DNA of 36,326 nt from JTS-RE9 sp964649195 (GCA_964649195.1 CAZYPK010000035.1:1-36326), one strand, 5' to 3'. Positions 7,832-15,448 are shown, counted from the first letter of the stretch. Program-made: numbers and translations. The notes: generated by a model not told the origin, from the sequence alone.

Positions 7832-8044
7832 GGGCCGTTTGATTCTCCGTTCCATCGCCGGAAGCAAAAGCTCCAAATCGCAAACATTCAAATCTCAAAC
7901 AAACTCGAAAGCGGGCCGAACCGGGCACAACCGATCCGAATCCGGATTCTGTTTGATTGCGTTTTTTTGTTCTTTGGAGCTTGTTTGGAGTTTGAGATTT
8001 GTCCTTTGGAACTTCCGACAAAACGGGTGCCGGGAATTAAACGG
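7832..8044. repeat. R3 MITE-like element, copy 1
   Basis: About 213 bp, matching 14153-14368 along its whole length. The ends are inverted repeats starting GGGCCGTTT, eroded at the right end here. Inside, CAAATCTCAAACAAACTC faces GTTTGGAGTTTGAGATTTG, and the centre has the palindrome GAATCCGGATTC. It fills the gap between the convergent acetyltransferase gene (ends 7817) and phosphopantetheinyl transferase gene (ends 8060). It has no coding capacity and could act as a two-way terminator. Confidence 0.88.
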
Positions 8045-8059
8045 ATACGAGCGACCGCC

Positions 8060-8803
8060 TCACCAGACCTGCCAGCAGCGAAGCGTCGCGCCGTGGCCTT
8101 CCACCGCCACCGTGCCCACGTGTTCGGGGCTTGGTGACAGGTGCATCATCGACCATCTGCCCGCCTCATTTTCATTCCATCGCGTGGCCAGCAGTGCCGC
8201 GTTTTCCGCGGGCCAGAAGGCGGTGTCGAAGGAATCCAGGGCGAGGGTGATGCCCATGCCCGTCGCCTTGAGAAGCGCCTCCTTGCGGGTCCAGCAGTGG
8301 AAGAAGGCCCGCCGGCGATCAGCCGGCGGCAGGCTCCGCAACTGTTCGCACTCGACGTTGGAGAAGAACCGTTGGGCGAGGCGATCGTGGTCGGCCTTGT
8401 CGCGGATCATTTCGACATCCACGCCGATCTCGCGGTCGCGGGTCATGGCGATGAGGATGATGCCATGCGAATGAGAGACGTTGAAGCGGATGGCGCCGCC
8501 GCTTTCAGGTCCGGCCAGCGCCGGCTTGCCGTTGCCGCCGATGGAGAAATCGAGATCGAGCGGATCCTCCCTGAGCACGCGCGCCAGCAGGGTTCGCAGC
8601 AGCCCGCGTGCGATGATGAACTCCTCCCGCCGGTCGATCGCGCGGTAGCGATTGGCGCGTTCGATCTCCAAAGGTGAAAGGCACTGCTGAAGCGAGATGC
8701 GCTGCATGGCGGGCAGCTCGGTGGTCGATCGCCAGACATCGACGAACTGCGGGGAAAGCTCAAGATCGGCAGGGCAGGGGCGCCAGGATTGCACGGGACT
8801 CAT
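8060..8803 (-). CDS. 4'-phosphopantetheinyl transferase (Sfp type)
   Basis: Transfers 4'-phosphopantetheine from CoA to a serine of a carrier protein (ACP/PCP), activating fatty-acid, polyketide or peptide synthases. The protein is 247 aa, the size of the two-lobed Sfp/Gsp class. Motifs: NGKP (91-94), FNVSHS (107-112), the magnesium-binding GVDVE (127-131) and WTRKEALLKATGMG (171-184). Its ATG overlaps the oleD stop by 4 bp (ATGA), so the two are translationally coupled and the enzyme is last in the ole operon. No carrier protein is encoded nearby; its partner must lie elsewhere. Confidence 0.93.
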   Translation of the reverse strand: MSPVQSWRPCPADLELSPQFVDVWRSTTELPAMQRISLQQCLSPLEIERANRYRAIDRREEFIIARGLLRTLLARVLREDPLDLDFSIGGNGKPALAGPESGGAIRFNVSHSHGIILIAMTRDREIGVDVEMIRDKADHDRLAQRFFSNVECEQLRSLPPADRRRAFFHCWTRKEALLKATGMGITLALDSFDTAFWPAENAALLATRWNENEAGRWSMMHLSPSPEHVGTVAVEGHGATLRCWQVW

Positions 8804-9846
8804 CGCCCACCTCCGCGTTCAGCTTTGATCGATTCCGCCAGCCGCCTCATGCCTTCATCGGTCGAAATGATCGGCTCATAACCCAGGTCGCGTTTCGCGG
8901 CGGTGAGGTCGAACCAGTGTTCGGTCGAAAGTTGCTTCGCCACGAAGCGGGTCATGATCGGTTCGCGCTCGATGCGCAGCAATCGATGGATCATTTCAAG
9001 GAGCGCGCCGGCCGCATAGGCGACGCGCGGTGAAACGCTCTTGACCACGGGCGGGAGATTCGCCGCATTCAAAATGCGGTTGATCAGATCGGCCATCGGC
9101 AGCGGCTGGCCGTTGCTGATGAAGTACGCCTTGCCGGCGCAGGAAGACCCCTCCCCGGAGGGGAGGGGCTTTGTGAAGAGTTGATTCATCGCGCAGAGAT
9201 GGGCATGCACGGCATTATCGATGTAAGTTGAATCGACGAGGTTGGCGCCGCTGCCGACCAGCTTCAATTTGCCCCTGCGGGCGCGGTCGATGATGCGCGG
9301 CACCAGGTGATGATCGCCCGGCCCCCAGATCAGGTGCGGCCGCAGCGCGACCGTCGCCAGCTTTTCATCGTTGGCCTTGAGCACCCGCCGCTCGGCGTCG
9401 GCCTTGGTGCGTGGGTAGTGGGCCAGGAATGTCGCGGGATAAGGCACGGATTCATTGATGCCGCTTTCATCGACGCCGTGATAGACCACGCTGGGCGAGC
9501 TGGTGTAAACCAGTCGCGGCACGCCGGCCCAGATGCAGGCGCGGATCACGCCTTGCGTGTAGATTTCGTTGGCGTTCTCGTAATCGATCGCCTTGCCCCA
9601 GACGCCGGCCTTGGCGGCGGTGTGGAAGACGACATCGCAACGGTTCATGTGGCCTGCGAGCTTTTCGATCCAGACATCCTGCGAGTCGAAGTCGATGCGG
9701 TCGATGGCGTGGCAGGCGACGCCGAGCTTTTCGAGGGCCGGGTATCTGCCGCGCTGGAAGGCGCAGACGTTGTGGCCTTGAGCACGCAGGGTTTTGGCGA
9801 GGGCGAAGCCGAGGAACCCGCCGCCGCCGGTGATGAGAGCTTTCAT
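8800..9846 (-). CDS. oleD: OleD-type NAD(P)-dependent 2-alkyl-3-oxoalkanoate reductase
   Basis: An extended short-chain dehydrogenase (348 aa). In head-to-head hydrocarbon synthesis OleD reduces the beta-keto acid made by OleA to a beta-hydroxy acid. Visible are the Rossmann motif GGGGFLG (7-13), the catalytic pattern TSSPSVVYHG (115-124) and YPRTK (Y144, K148), and the stretches ALRPHLIWGPGDHHLVPRI and GKAYFISNGQPLPM that are typical of OleD. The start at 9846 is chosen because GGAGG lies 8 nt upstream and the Rossmann fold starts at once; it overlaps the oleC stop by 4 bp. A perfect palindrome (9148-9168) encodes KPLPSGEG just before CAGKAYFIS, where other OleD proteins seem shorter (from memory). 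Confidence 0.9.
   Translation of the reverse strand: MKALITGGGGFLGFALAKTLRAQGHNVCAFQRGRYPALEKLGVACHAIDRIDFDSQDVWIEKLAGHMNRCDVVFHTAAKAGVWGKAIDYENANEIYTQGVIRACIWAGVPRLVYTSSPSVVYHGVDESGINESVPYPATFLAHYPRTKADAERRVLKANDEKLATVALRPHLIWGPGDHHLVPRIIDRARRGKLKLVGSGANLVDSTYIDNAVHAHLCAMNQLFTKPLPSGEGSSCAGKAYFISNGQPLPMADLINRILNAANLPPVVKSVSPRVAYAAGALLEMIHRLLRIEREPIMTRFVAKQLSTEHWFDLTAAKRDLGYEPIISTDEGMRRLAESIKAERGGGR
9148..9168. repeat. Coding palindrome in oleD
   Basis: CCCCTCCCC, 3-nt spacer GGA, GGGGAGGGG: perfect 9-bp arms inside the oleD reading frame. It encodes part of KPLPSGEG, a loop before the conserved CAGKAYFISNG. Confidence 0.85.
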
Positions 9847-11594
9847 GCGGGCTGCCCTCCGAGTTTTTTGGCGGCCCATTTGGCGAGGAGCGGACGATTG
9901 ATTTTGGAGTTGTGGCGGATGTCGGTGGGGAAGAAATCGCGAAAGCCGAAGCGAATGAAGTGTGCGATGTCACAGGTGACATCGCACAGGTCGCCCAGTC
10001 GTTTGAGGTCTGCATGAACCATGTCAATCGACAAAGGCGGATTCATTCTCAGCTTGCCTGCATCGATGCCTTCCCAACAGATAACAGGAACCATTTTGTC
10101 GTTTAACCGCACTCCAACCAGCGCGGTTCGATTGCAAAACGATGAAGCGTTGAACACCTCTTCGCATATGGCTGTGTAGTAAGTGCGGTTCCATGCGATC
10201 ACCCGCTCGCTTTTGCGCCCGCAGAACCAGATGCGGCCGGTGTGATCGCGGTAGCCCAGGTCGCCCATACGGTGAAAAAAATCCGAGGCGGGACTCCGTT
10301 CGCCAAGGCGAACGGCTAAATTAGGCAGGGGGATCTTGGCGAGTTTTGTGGATGATTCGCGGTTGAAATAGCTGCGGGTGACCTGCGGGCCGCGCACGCA
10401 GATTTCACCGATTTCGCCGGGGTTCATTTCGAGGTCATCGGACCACTGCGCGATCGGTTCGTCGCTGATGCGGATGATGCGCAGGTCGATCGAAGGCACG
10501 GGCCTGCCGATGCAGACGCCTTTGCCCTGATCGGTGAACGCAGCGGTCTCGCGGAGGATTTCATCCGAACCGATGGAGCAGACGGGCAGCGATTCGGTGG
10601 CACCGTAGGGGGTGAAGACCTGGGCGCCGGGCGAGAGCATCCGCGTGACGGCGGCGATGGTGCGCGAAGGGACCGGGGCGCCTGCGGAGATCACGCGGCG
10701 CAGGCACGGGAGCTTAAGCTCCCGTGCCTCGGTCGCGCCTTGGGTGATCCGTTTCAAAAGCGCCGGCGAGCCGAACATGTTGGTGACGTTGAATTCGTTC
10801 ACAGGCTCGATGATGTCGCGCGGCTCGACGCCGCCCGGTTTCGTGAAATCCATCCGCGGCACGATCGCGCTCATGCCCAGTGCGGGGGCGTACAGCGCAA
10901 AAAGTGGAAAGGTACACAGGTCAATCTCGCCGGGCTGAATGTCGTACTGCTCGCGCAGGGCGCGGACCTGGGCGTCGAAGTTGGCGTGGGTATAGACGAC
11001 GCCTTTGGGGATGCCGGTGGAGCCGGAGGTGAAAAGGATCGCGGCGATTTCTTCGGGCTGAGTGTCGGCGAGGATGGGAGCCACCGGTTCGCGTCGCAAA
11101 GCGGGCAAGCCGCGCCGGCGCACGGCATCGAGTGTGATGGTCGAACCGAAAGGAAACAGCTTGCGGCCGACGAGCACATTGATGCGATTGGTCGGCCTGC
11201 CCCAGCCCAGCAGCAGACGGGCGATGTGCGCCTTGCGAATGCCGATGAAAGCCTCCGGCTGCGCCTCGGCGAGGCAGGTTTTCAGGTTCTTCATTCCCAT
11301 GCCCGGATCAACGCCCACGAGCACCGCGCCGATCTTGAAGATGGCAAAGACCAGGGCGAAGAACTCCGGGCCGGGCTTGACCATCAGCACGGTGCGCATG
11401 CCGCGCCGGATGCCGATGGCTTCGAGGCCGCGGGCGATGGTGTTGCTTTCCGCCTCAAGCCTGGCGTAGGTCCAGCGCAGGTATCGCTGTTTTCCCGCCG
11501 CATCGCGGCCCAGCGGAAAAGCCACCGCCAGCGTGTCCGGCTGCCGCGCCGCCATCTGCGGCAGGTGGGAGGCGATGTTGATGAATGAAACCAT
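9843..11594 (-). CDS. oleC: OleC-type AMP-forming beta-lactone synthetase
   Basis: An ANL-superfamily adenylating enzyme (583 aa). OleC adenylates the beta-hydroxy acid made by OleD and closes a beta-lactone, the precursor of the olefin. Motifs: LFTSGSTGIPKGVVYTH (187-203), FPLFALYAPALGMSAIVP (close to the OleC consensus), VFTPYGATESLP, HRMGDLGYRD and the end DIRHNSKINRPLLAKWA. It is first in the operon oleC-oleD-phosphopantetheinyl transferase. The start is set at 11594 (MVSFINIASHLPQ). The open frame continues to 11861, but that part only translates heptamer repeats. Three perfect palindromes (9961-9988, 10296-10315, 10702-10729) lie within the frame. The second encodes NLAVRLGER, which looks like an insertion before FFHRMGD. 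Confidence 0.9.
   Translation of the reverse strand: MVSFINIASHLPQMAARQPDTLAVAFPLGRDAAGKQRYLRWTYARLEAESNTIARGLEAIGIRRGMRTVLMVKPGPEFFALVFAIFKIGAVLVGVDPGMGMKNLKTCLAEAQPEAFIGIRKAHIARLLLGWGRPTNRINVLVGRKLFPFGSTITLDAVRRRGLPALRREPVAPILADTQPEEIAAILFTSGSTGIPKGVVYTHANFDAQVRALREQYDIQPGEIDLCTFPLFALYAPALGMSAIVPRMDFTKPGGVEPRDIIEPVNEFNVTNMFGSPALLKRITQGATEARELKLPCLRRVISAGAPVPSRTIAAVTRMLSPGAQVFTPYGATESLPVCSIGSDEILRETAAFTDQGKGVCIGRPVPSIDLRIIRISDEPIAQWSDDLEMNPGEIGEICVRGPQVTRSYFNRESSTKLAKIPLPNLAVRLGERSPASDFFHRMGDLGYRDHTGRIWFCGRKSERVIAWNRTYYTAICEEVFNASSFCNRTALVGVRLNDKMVPVICWEGIDAGKLRMNPPLSIDMVHADLKRLGDLCDVTCDIAHFIRFGFRDFFPTDIRHNSKINRPLLAKWAAKKLGGQPA
9961..9988. repeat. Coding palindrome in oleC (C-terminal part)
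   Basis: TGTGCGATGTCAC, loop AG, then the exact reverse complement: perfect 13-bp arms. It encodes LCDVTCDIAH in OleC. Confidence 0.9.
10296..10315. repeat. Coding palindrome in oleC (middle part)
   Basis: CCGTTCGCC, loop AA, GGCGAACGG: perfect 9-bp arms. It encodes VRLGER within a segment (PLPNLAVRLGERSPASD) that appears to be extra relative to other OleC proteins. Confidence 0.88.
10702..10729. repeat. 28-bp perfect palindrome in oleC
   Basis: AGGCACGGGAGCTT followed directly by its reverse complement, with no spacer. It encodes EARELKLPCL just before the conserved RRVISAGAPV of OleC. Confidence 0.92.
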
Positions 11595-11629
11595 CGAGGC
11601 GACAGGATACAGAAGTCGGAGGGCGGAGG

Positions 11630-11803
11630 GGGACGGGGGACAGGGGACAGGAGACAGGAGACAGGGAACAGGAGACAGGGAACAGGAGACAGGGGACAAG
11701 GGCAGGGGACAGAGATTTGAAATTTGAAATTTGAGATTTGAAATTCTTGGACAGGGGACGGAGGATTGCAAAATATCCAATGGCCATTGAAAATTGCAAA
11801 ATG
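11630..11803. repeat. Long heptamer grid upstream of oleC
   Basis: About 25 consecutive 7-bp blocks with one 6-bp slip near 11700. First GGGACAG/GAGACAG/GGAACAG units (11630-11712), then AAATTTG/AGATTTG units (11713-11740), then blocks based on ATTG/CAAAAT. The consensus changes but the 7-bp register is kept. It lies within the 348-bp gap between the calpain gene and oleC, that is in the oleC leader. See 11842-11946 for the inverted partner. Confidence 0.9.
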
Positions 11804-11880
11804 AAAAACCGATCGCGTGCGAGTTGAACATTCCGAACAATTTGCATTTTGCAATGGCCATTGGATATTTTGCAATCCTC
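11761..11880. repeat. 29-bp perfect inverted repeat inside the heptamer tract
   Basis: 11761-11789 (starts GAGGATTGCAAAATATCC) is the exact reverse complement of 11852-11880, with 62 nt between. With the flanking GGGACAG-type and CTGTCCC-type arrays, the whole gap is a large imperfect inverted repeat. Confidence 0.93.
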
Positions 11881-11946
11881 TGACCTCTGTGTCTCCTGTC
11901 ACCTGTCCCCTGTTTCCTGTCTCCTGTTCCCTGCCCTCTGCCTCAC
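11842..11946. repeat. Heptamer grid between oleC and the calpain gene, inverted half
   Basis: Fifteen blocks in unbroken 7-bp register: TTGCATT, TTGCAAT, GGCCATT, GGATATT, TTGCAAT, CCTCTGA, CCTCTGT, then GTCTCCT/GTCACCT/GTCCCCT/GTTTCCT-type units. It is the reverse complement in kind of 11630-11803 and runs into the stop codon region of the calpain gene (stop at 11943-11945). Confidence 0.9.
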
Positions 11947-14012
11947 GCCGCCGCCACCCATGCGAAGTTCGCCTGGACCTGGGCGTAGGTCAGGCCGTTG
12001 GCGTGCTGGACGCCCCAGGGGTTGTAGAGGTCGAAGGTGGCGTTGGAGGGGTTGTGGTTTTTCAGCACATAGGCGTGGCCGGGGATGATGCCGCTGCTCG
12101 TCGAACCGTTGCTGCCGAGGGTGATCATCCTGCCGGTCTGGAGGGCGTCGATGAGGAACGATTCCGCCGGTGCGTAGTGGCTGTTGGCGTTGCGGCCGAG
12201 GATCTGTTCGTAGGCGGATTCCATCCAGCCGCCTTCGATGCCGGCGTAGGAATTGGCGCCATCCTGTCCGATCCAGCCGGCTTCGTTGAGCTGGGCGTAA
12301 GCCTTCTCGGCCAGGGCGACCCACAGTTCGTTGCCCGAAGAGGAAGCGTGGTTGCCCATGCCGGCGAAGATGAGCCGGCCGTGGTTGTCGGTGGGCAGGT
12401 GCATGTCAACGGTCACGTAGTCCGCCACGCCGTTGCGGAAGAAGCGGACGGCGAAGGTGCCGTCGCCGTTGCTGATGAACATGTCGGTGATCGCCTGGGG
12501 ATCGACCATCGCCACCGAGCCGAGCGAGGCCAGCAGGTAGCAATCGCCCACGTAGCCTTGTTCGATGTCGGTCAGGGCCGGGCCGTTGACGAAGAGACTG
12601 CCCTTGGCCAGGCGATACTGGAACGTGGAGCCGTAGATGGTGGCGTTGGGGCGGTCGGCGCCCAGGAACCATTTGTCCACGAGCTTGTCCAGATGCGCTT
12701 CGCTCGAACCGGCGGCGAGATTGCCCAGCGCGCCGCCTTGATACTTCGCATTGGCGGCGTGGCTGCTCACCACCTTCGCGGCCAGCACGCGCACATCATC
12801 GGTCACGCCCAGCGCGTCGGCATGGGTGACGATCAGGCGAAGATCGGTCAACTCGCTCAGATCGACGACGCCATCATCATCGCCGGCCACCCGGAAAATC
12901 TGCATCATGTCGCCGCGACTGAGGCTGCCATCGACAAACAAACTGCGCGACAGCGAAATGATCCCCGCATCGCTGAGATTCTGCGAAAACCAATCGTTCA
13001 CCGGCTGCGGCGCAGGCTCGGGCCCGGGCTGCGGCGCGGGAGCCGGTGCAGGTGACGGTTGCGGTGCGGGATCGTTCTGCGGAACGATCTGCTCCTGCCC
13101 GGCCACCTCGGCGGTGAGGTTCAGCGTGTAATAGGCGTTGCCTGCTTTTCGCTTGATCTCGATGAAGTACGTGCCTGCTGCAAGGTCCGCCTCGATCGTT
13201 TCATCGCTGAAGCCTTTGGCCGCGGAAACGGCGATGACCTCTTTCTTCGCCGCCTTGTTGTCCAGGTTCGCATCGTGGATGAGGCGGACATTGGCATCAC
13301 CGGTCAGGTCGCTCAGCGACAGGTTGAACCGCGCGGTGTCGGCGAGGGTGAAGCGGTGGTAGTCGATGGTGTCGGACTGGCCGACGAACTCGTTGATTTC
13401 GAGATTGCCGTCGAGTTGGCCCAGGTTCAAGGCGGTGGCCAGGGTTTTGCCGGCGGTGTCGGCGGGGGTGATGTTGGTGATGTTCAGTTCATAGGAGCCG
13501 AGCGTTTTCGCGTTCCTGACGCCCAGGCCGGAGGTGATGTTGTACTTGGCGTTGCCTGCGCCGGAGACGCCGATGAAATATCGGCCCTCGGTCTTGAAGG
13601 TGACGGTGGCGAAGGAATCGAGCGATTTGGCTTCGCCGAAATCCCTGCCGTTGTTGTTGCCGGCGATCTGTTTGCCCGAGGCGTTGAAGATGCGCAGGTG
13701 CGAGTCGAAGCCGCCGTCGCCATCAATGTCGAAGGTGTATTTCTGGCCGGCGGCGACATCGATGGCGAAGAGATCGATGTCATCGAGGTTGCCGATCGCG
13801 CTCTGCAACGAGTGCATCTGCGGGATCGATCCCAGCGAATTGGCGACCGCCATGATGTTGCCCGTTTCGACCGGCGCTGCGCTCATGTAGCAGCGGGCTT
13901 CGAGTGAATCGAGGCCGCTCCAGACGCCTTGGCCATCGACCGGCTGAGGGCGGTGAGGGCACCGGGGGCACCGGGGGGGCCGGGGGCGGCGGGCTTTGAA
14001 GTGGCTGCTCAT
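11943..14012 (-). CDS. Calpain-like (C2) cysteine protease with PPC-type domains
   Basis: Probably an extracellular or envelope protease (689 aa). The N-terminus is basic and Pro-rich (residues 7-24) and followed by SLEARCYMSAAP (36-47), resembling the LEPR-XLL motif at the N-termini of large planctomycete surface proteins. Two beta-rich domains resembling bacterial pre-peptidase C-terminal (PPC) domains follow (about 60-178 and 190-302), then a Pro-Ala-Gln linker (311-338) and an acidic segment GDDDGVVDLSEL (377-388) that could be an EF-hand-like calcium loop. The calpain domain is at about 440-689 with the complete triad: Cys491 (GYVGDCYLLASLGS), His646 (IPGHAYVL) and Asn664 (YNPWG). No classical signal peptide or strong ribosome-binding site is seen. 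It is a single gene, flanked by heptamer tracts downstream and by R3 and R1 upstream. Confidence 0.88.
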   Translation of the reverse strand: MSSHFKARRPRPPRCPRCPHRPQPVDGQGVWSGLDSLEARCYMSAAPVETGNIMAVANSLGSIPQMHSLQSAIGNLDDIDLFAIDVAAGQKYTFDIDGDGGFDSHLRIFNASGKQIAGNNNGRDFGEAKSLDSFATVTFKTEGRYFIGVSGAGNAKYNITSGLGVRNAKTLGSYELNITNITPADTAGKTLATALNLGQLDGNLEINEFVGQSDTIDYHRFTLADTARFNLSLSDLTGDANVRLIHDANLDNKAAKKEVIAVSAAKGFSDETIEADLAAGTYFIEIKRKAGNAYYTLNLTAEVAGQEQIVPQNDPAPQPSPAPAPAPQPGPEPAPQPVNDWFSQNLSDAGIISLSRSLFVDGSLSRGDMMQIFRVAGDDDGVVDLSELTDLRLIVTHADALGVTDDVRVLAAKVVSSHAANAKYQGGALGNLAAGSSEAHLDKLVDKWFLGADRPNATIYGSTFQYRLAKGSLFVNGPALTDIEQGYVGDCYLLASLGSVAMVDPQAITDMFISNGDGTFAVRFFRNGVADYVTVDMHLPTDNHGRLIFAGMGNHASSSGNELWVALAEKAYAQLNEAGWIGQDGANSYAGIEGGWMESAYEQILGRNANSHYAPAESFLIDALQTGRMITLGSNGSTSSGIIPGHAYVLKNHNPSNATFDLYNPWGVQHANGLTYAQVQANFAWVAAA
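13959..13985. repeat. Nonamer array in the calpain gene 5' end
   Basis: Three 9-bp units (GCACCGGGG twice, GGGCCGGGG) encode the Arg/Pro/Cys-rich segment at about residues 10-18. Nine is a multiple of three, so the array repeats a tripeptide pattern and keeps the frame. Confidence 0.7.
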
Positions 14013-14152
14013 GATCGGTTCTTTTCCCGGTGGGACGGTTGTTCCGCCCGTCGAGTCAAGAAACGCATTTGCCGCCGGTCGATGCCAGAGGTGAAGATTT
14101 CCGATGTGAAGATGGTTGTGAATCTGTGCGGGTTGTAGCGGCTGCCGTGGCA

Positions 14153-14368
14153 GGGCCGTTTAATTCTTCATCCCATCACCGGAAGCAAAAGCTCCAAATC
14201 GCAAACATCCAAATCTCAAACAAACTCGAAAGCGAGCCGAGCCGGGCAAAGCCGATCCGAATCCGGATTCTGTTTTGATTGCGTTTTTTGTTCTTTGGAA
14301 CTTGTTTGGAGTTTGAGGTTTGTCATTTGGAACTTCCGACAGAGTGGGTGCCGAGAATGAAACGGCCC
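14153..14368. repeat. R3 MITE-like element, copy 2
   Basis: A 216-bp copy of 7832-8044. Terminal inverted repeats GGGCCGTTTAATTCT (14153-14167) and AGAATGAAACGGCCC (14354-14368) match at 14 of 15 positions. No coding capacity. It lies in the 568-bp gap between the divergent calpain gene and the YggS-family gene, directly next to R1 copy 2. Confidence 0.93.
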
Positions 14369-14372
14369 CGTC

Positions 14373-14490
14373 GGGTGGCTGGGGCTGAGTCCGCGAAGCC
14401 CCGGCCCAGGCGCACGAAGCAAGGTGGCGCAACTGAAAGTCGATGGTCGCCGGGCCGGGGCTTGCGCAAAGCCTCCAGCCCCAGCCACCC
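14373..14490. repeat. R1 dispersed repeat, copy 2
   Basis: Matches 3638-3754 nearly throughout (shared internal stretches AAGCAAGGTGGCGCAACTG and AAAGTCGATGGTCGCC). It starts 4 bp after R3 copy 2, giving a nested cluster upstream of the YggS-family gene. Confidence 0.92.
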
Positions 14491-14580
14491 GGAGCAAAGC
14501 CCCAGCCACCCAAAACTTCGCAGACTCCGCCCCGGTTTGCCTTGTGCCTTCCTTGCCGCCTCTTGGTATCCTGTCTCGCA

Positions 14581-15369
14581 ATGTCAGCCACTCGAACAAC
14601 CGGACCGCATCAGGTACGCGACGCCTACCGCCGGGTGAAGCAGCAGATCGGCGAAGCTGCGACCCGTCGCGGTCGTGATGCCGATCAGATTCATCTCGTC
14701 GCCGTCACCACCACCGCCAGTCCCGATGAGATTCGCACGCTGGTGGAACTGGGGCACGGCGACTTCGGCGAGACGCGCGTCCAGCAACTGGGGCAGCGCG
14801 TCGCGGCGCTGGAGGAGTTTCTGGGCCGCCGGCGATTCCTCTCGCGCGGGCAGGGCGCCGATCAGCCGGACATTCGCTGGCACATGGTCGGCAGCATTCC
14901 GCGCAACAAGGTGCGGCAGGTGGTGCCTCTGGTCCGCCTGGTTCACAGCGTGGACAACCTTCGCGTGGCCGAGGAACTGCACGCCATCGGCGCCCGCCAG
15001 AACGATCGCCCCGATGGCAGCGATCAGCCGATCGACATTCTTCTTCAGGTCAACGCCAGCGGATTGGAGAATCACTTTGGCCTGGCGCTCCCGGCCATCG
15101 CCCATGTGGCCGAGCAGGTCGATTCGATGTTCCACCTGCGCCTGCGCGGGCTGATGGCCGACGCCCCGGCAAGCTACAACAGGGAACAGCGCCGCGATCT
15201 TTTCGCCCGCACCGCCGAGGCCTTTGAAGAGATGAAGGGGCTGCGTTTCACCGGCAAGCACTTCAACATTCTCTCCATGGGGCAGAGCGGCGATTTCGAG
15301 GTGGCCGTCGAGGAAGGGGCCAACATCGTCCGCATCGGCAAAGCCATATTCGGCGACGCGGAAGGGTGA
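14581..15369 (+). CDS. yggS: YggS/PLPBP-family protein lacking the PLP lysine
   Basis: The family (YggS, PROSC/PLPBP) binds pyridoxal 5'-phosphate and helps control vitamin B6 and amino-acid pools. This protein (262 aa) has the family motifs FGETRVQQL (62-70), WHMVGSIPRNKVRQV (100-114), VHSVDNLRVAEEL (121-133), LLQVNASG (154-161), LRGLMADAP (188-196), LSMGQSGDFEVAVEEGA (231-247) and RIGKAIFG (251-258). The usual PLP Schiff-base lysine sits in VAVSK; here the segment is LVAVTTTASPDEI, with Thr44 (ACC at 14710-14712) at that place. It may bind PLP non-covalently, use another lysine, or have a changed role. Start ATG 14581; no clear Shine-Dalgarno sequence. No proC or other usual neighbour is present. 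Confidence 0.88.
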   Translation: MSATRTTGPHQVRDAYRRVKQQIGEAATRRGRDADQIHLVAVTTTASPDEIRTLVELGHGDFGETRVQQLGQRVAALEEFLGRRRFLSRGQGADQPDIRWHMVGSIPRNKVRQVVPLVRLVHSVDNLRVAEELHAIGARQNDRPDGSDQPIDILLQVNASGLENHFGLALPAIAHVAEQVDSMFHLRLRGLMADAPASYNREQRRDLFARTAEAFEEMKGLRFTGKHFNILSMGQSGDFEVAVEEGANIVRIGKAIFGDAEG

Positions 15370-15382
15370 GTCGCCCGGCGAA

Positions 15383-15448
15383 GTGAGCCGGGAGAGCCGG
15401 GAGAGCCGGGGGAGCCGGGGCTTCGCAGCGCCTCAGCCCCAGCCACCC
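15383..15448. repeat. Nonamer array and right half of R1
   Basis: Four nonamers (GTGAGCCGG, GAGAGCCGG twice, GGGAGCCGG; 15383-15418) run into the right half of R1 (15415-15448, ending CTCAGCCCCAGCCACCC). The left half of R1 is missing. Confidence 0.85.

Noticed and set aside
7832..8044. R3/R1/R2 elements as insertion sequences
   Set aside because: They are too short to encode a transposase and none is found nearby; called MITE-like only.
11595..11861. N-terminal extension of oleC (open frame back to 11861)
   Set aside because: The extra residues (PLSPVSCSLSPVPC-type) are only the translation of the heptamer array; the protein family starts at MVSFINIASHLPQ.
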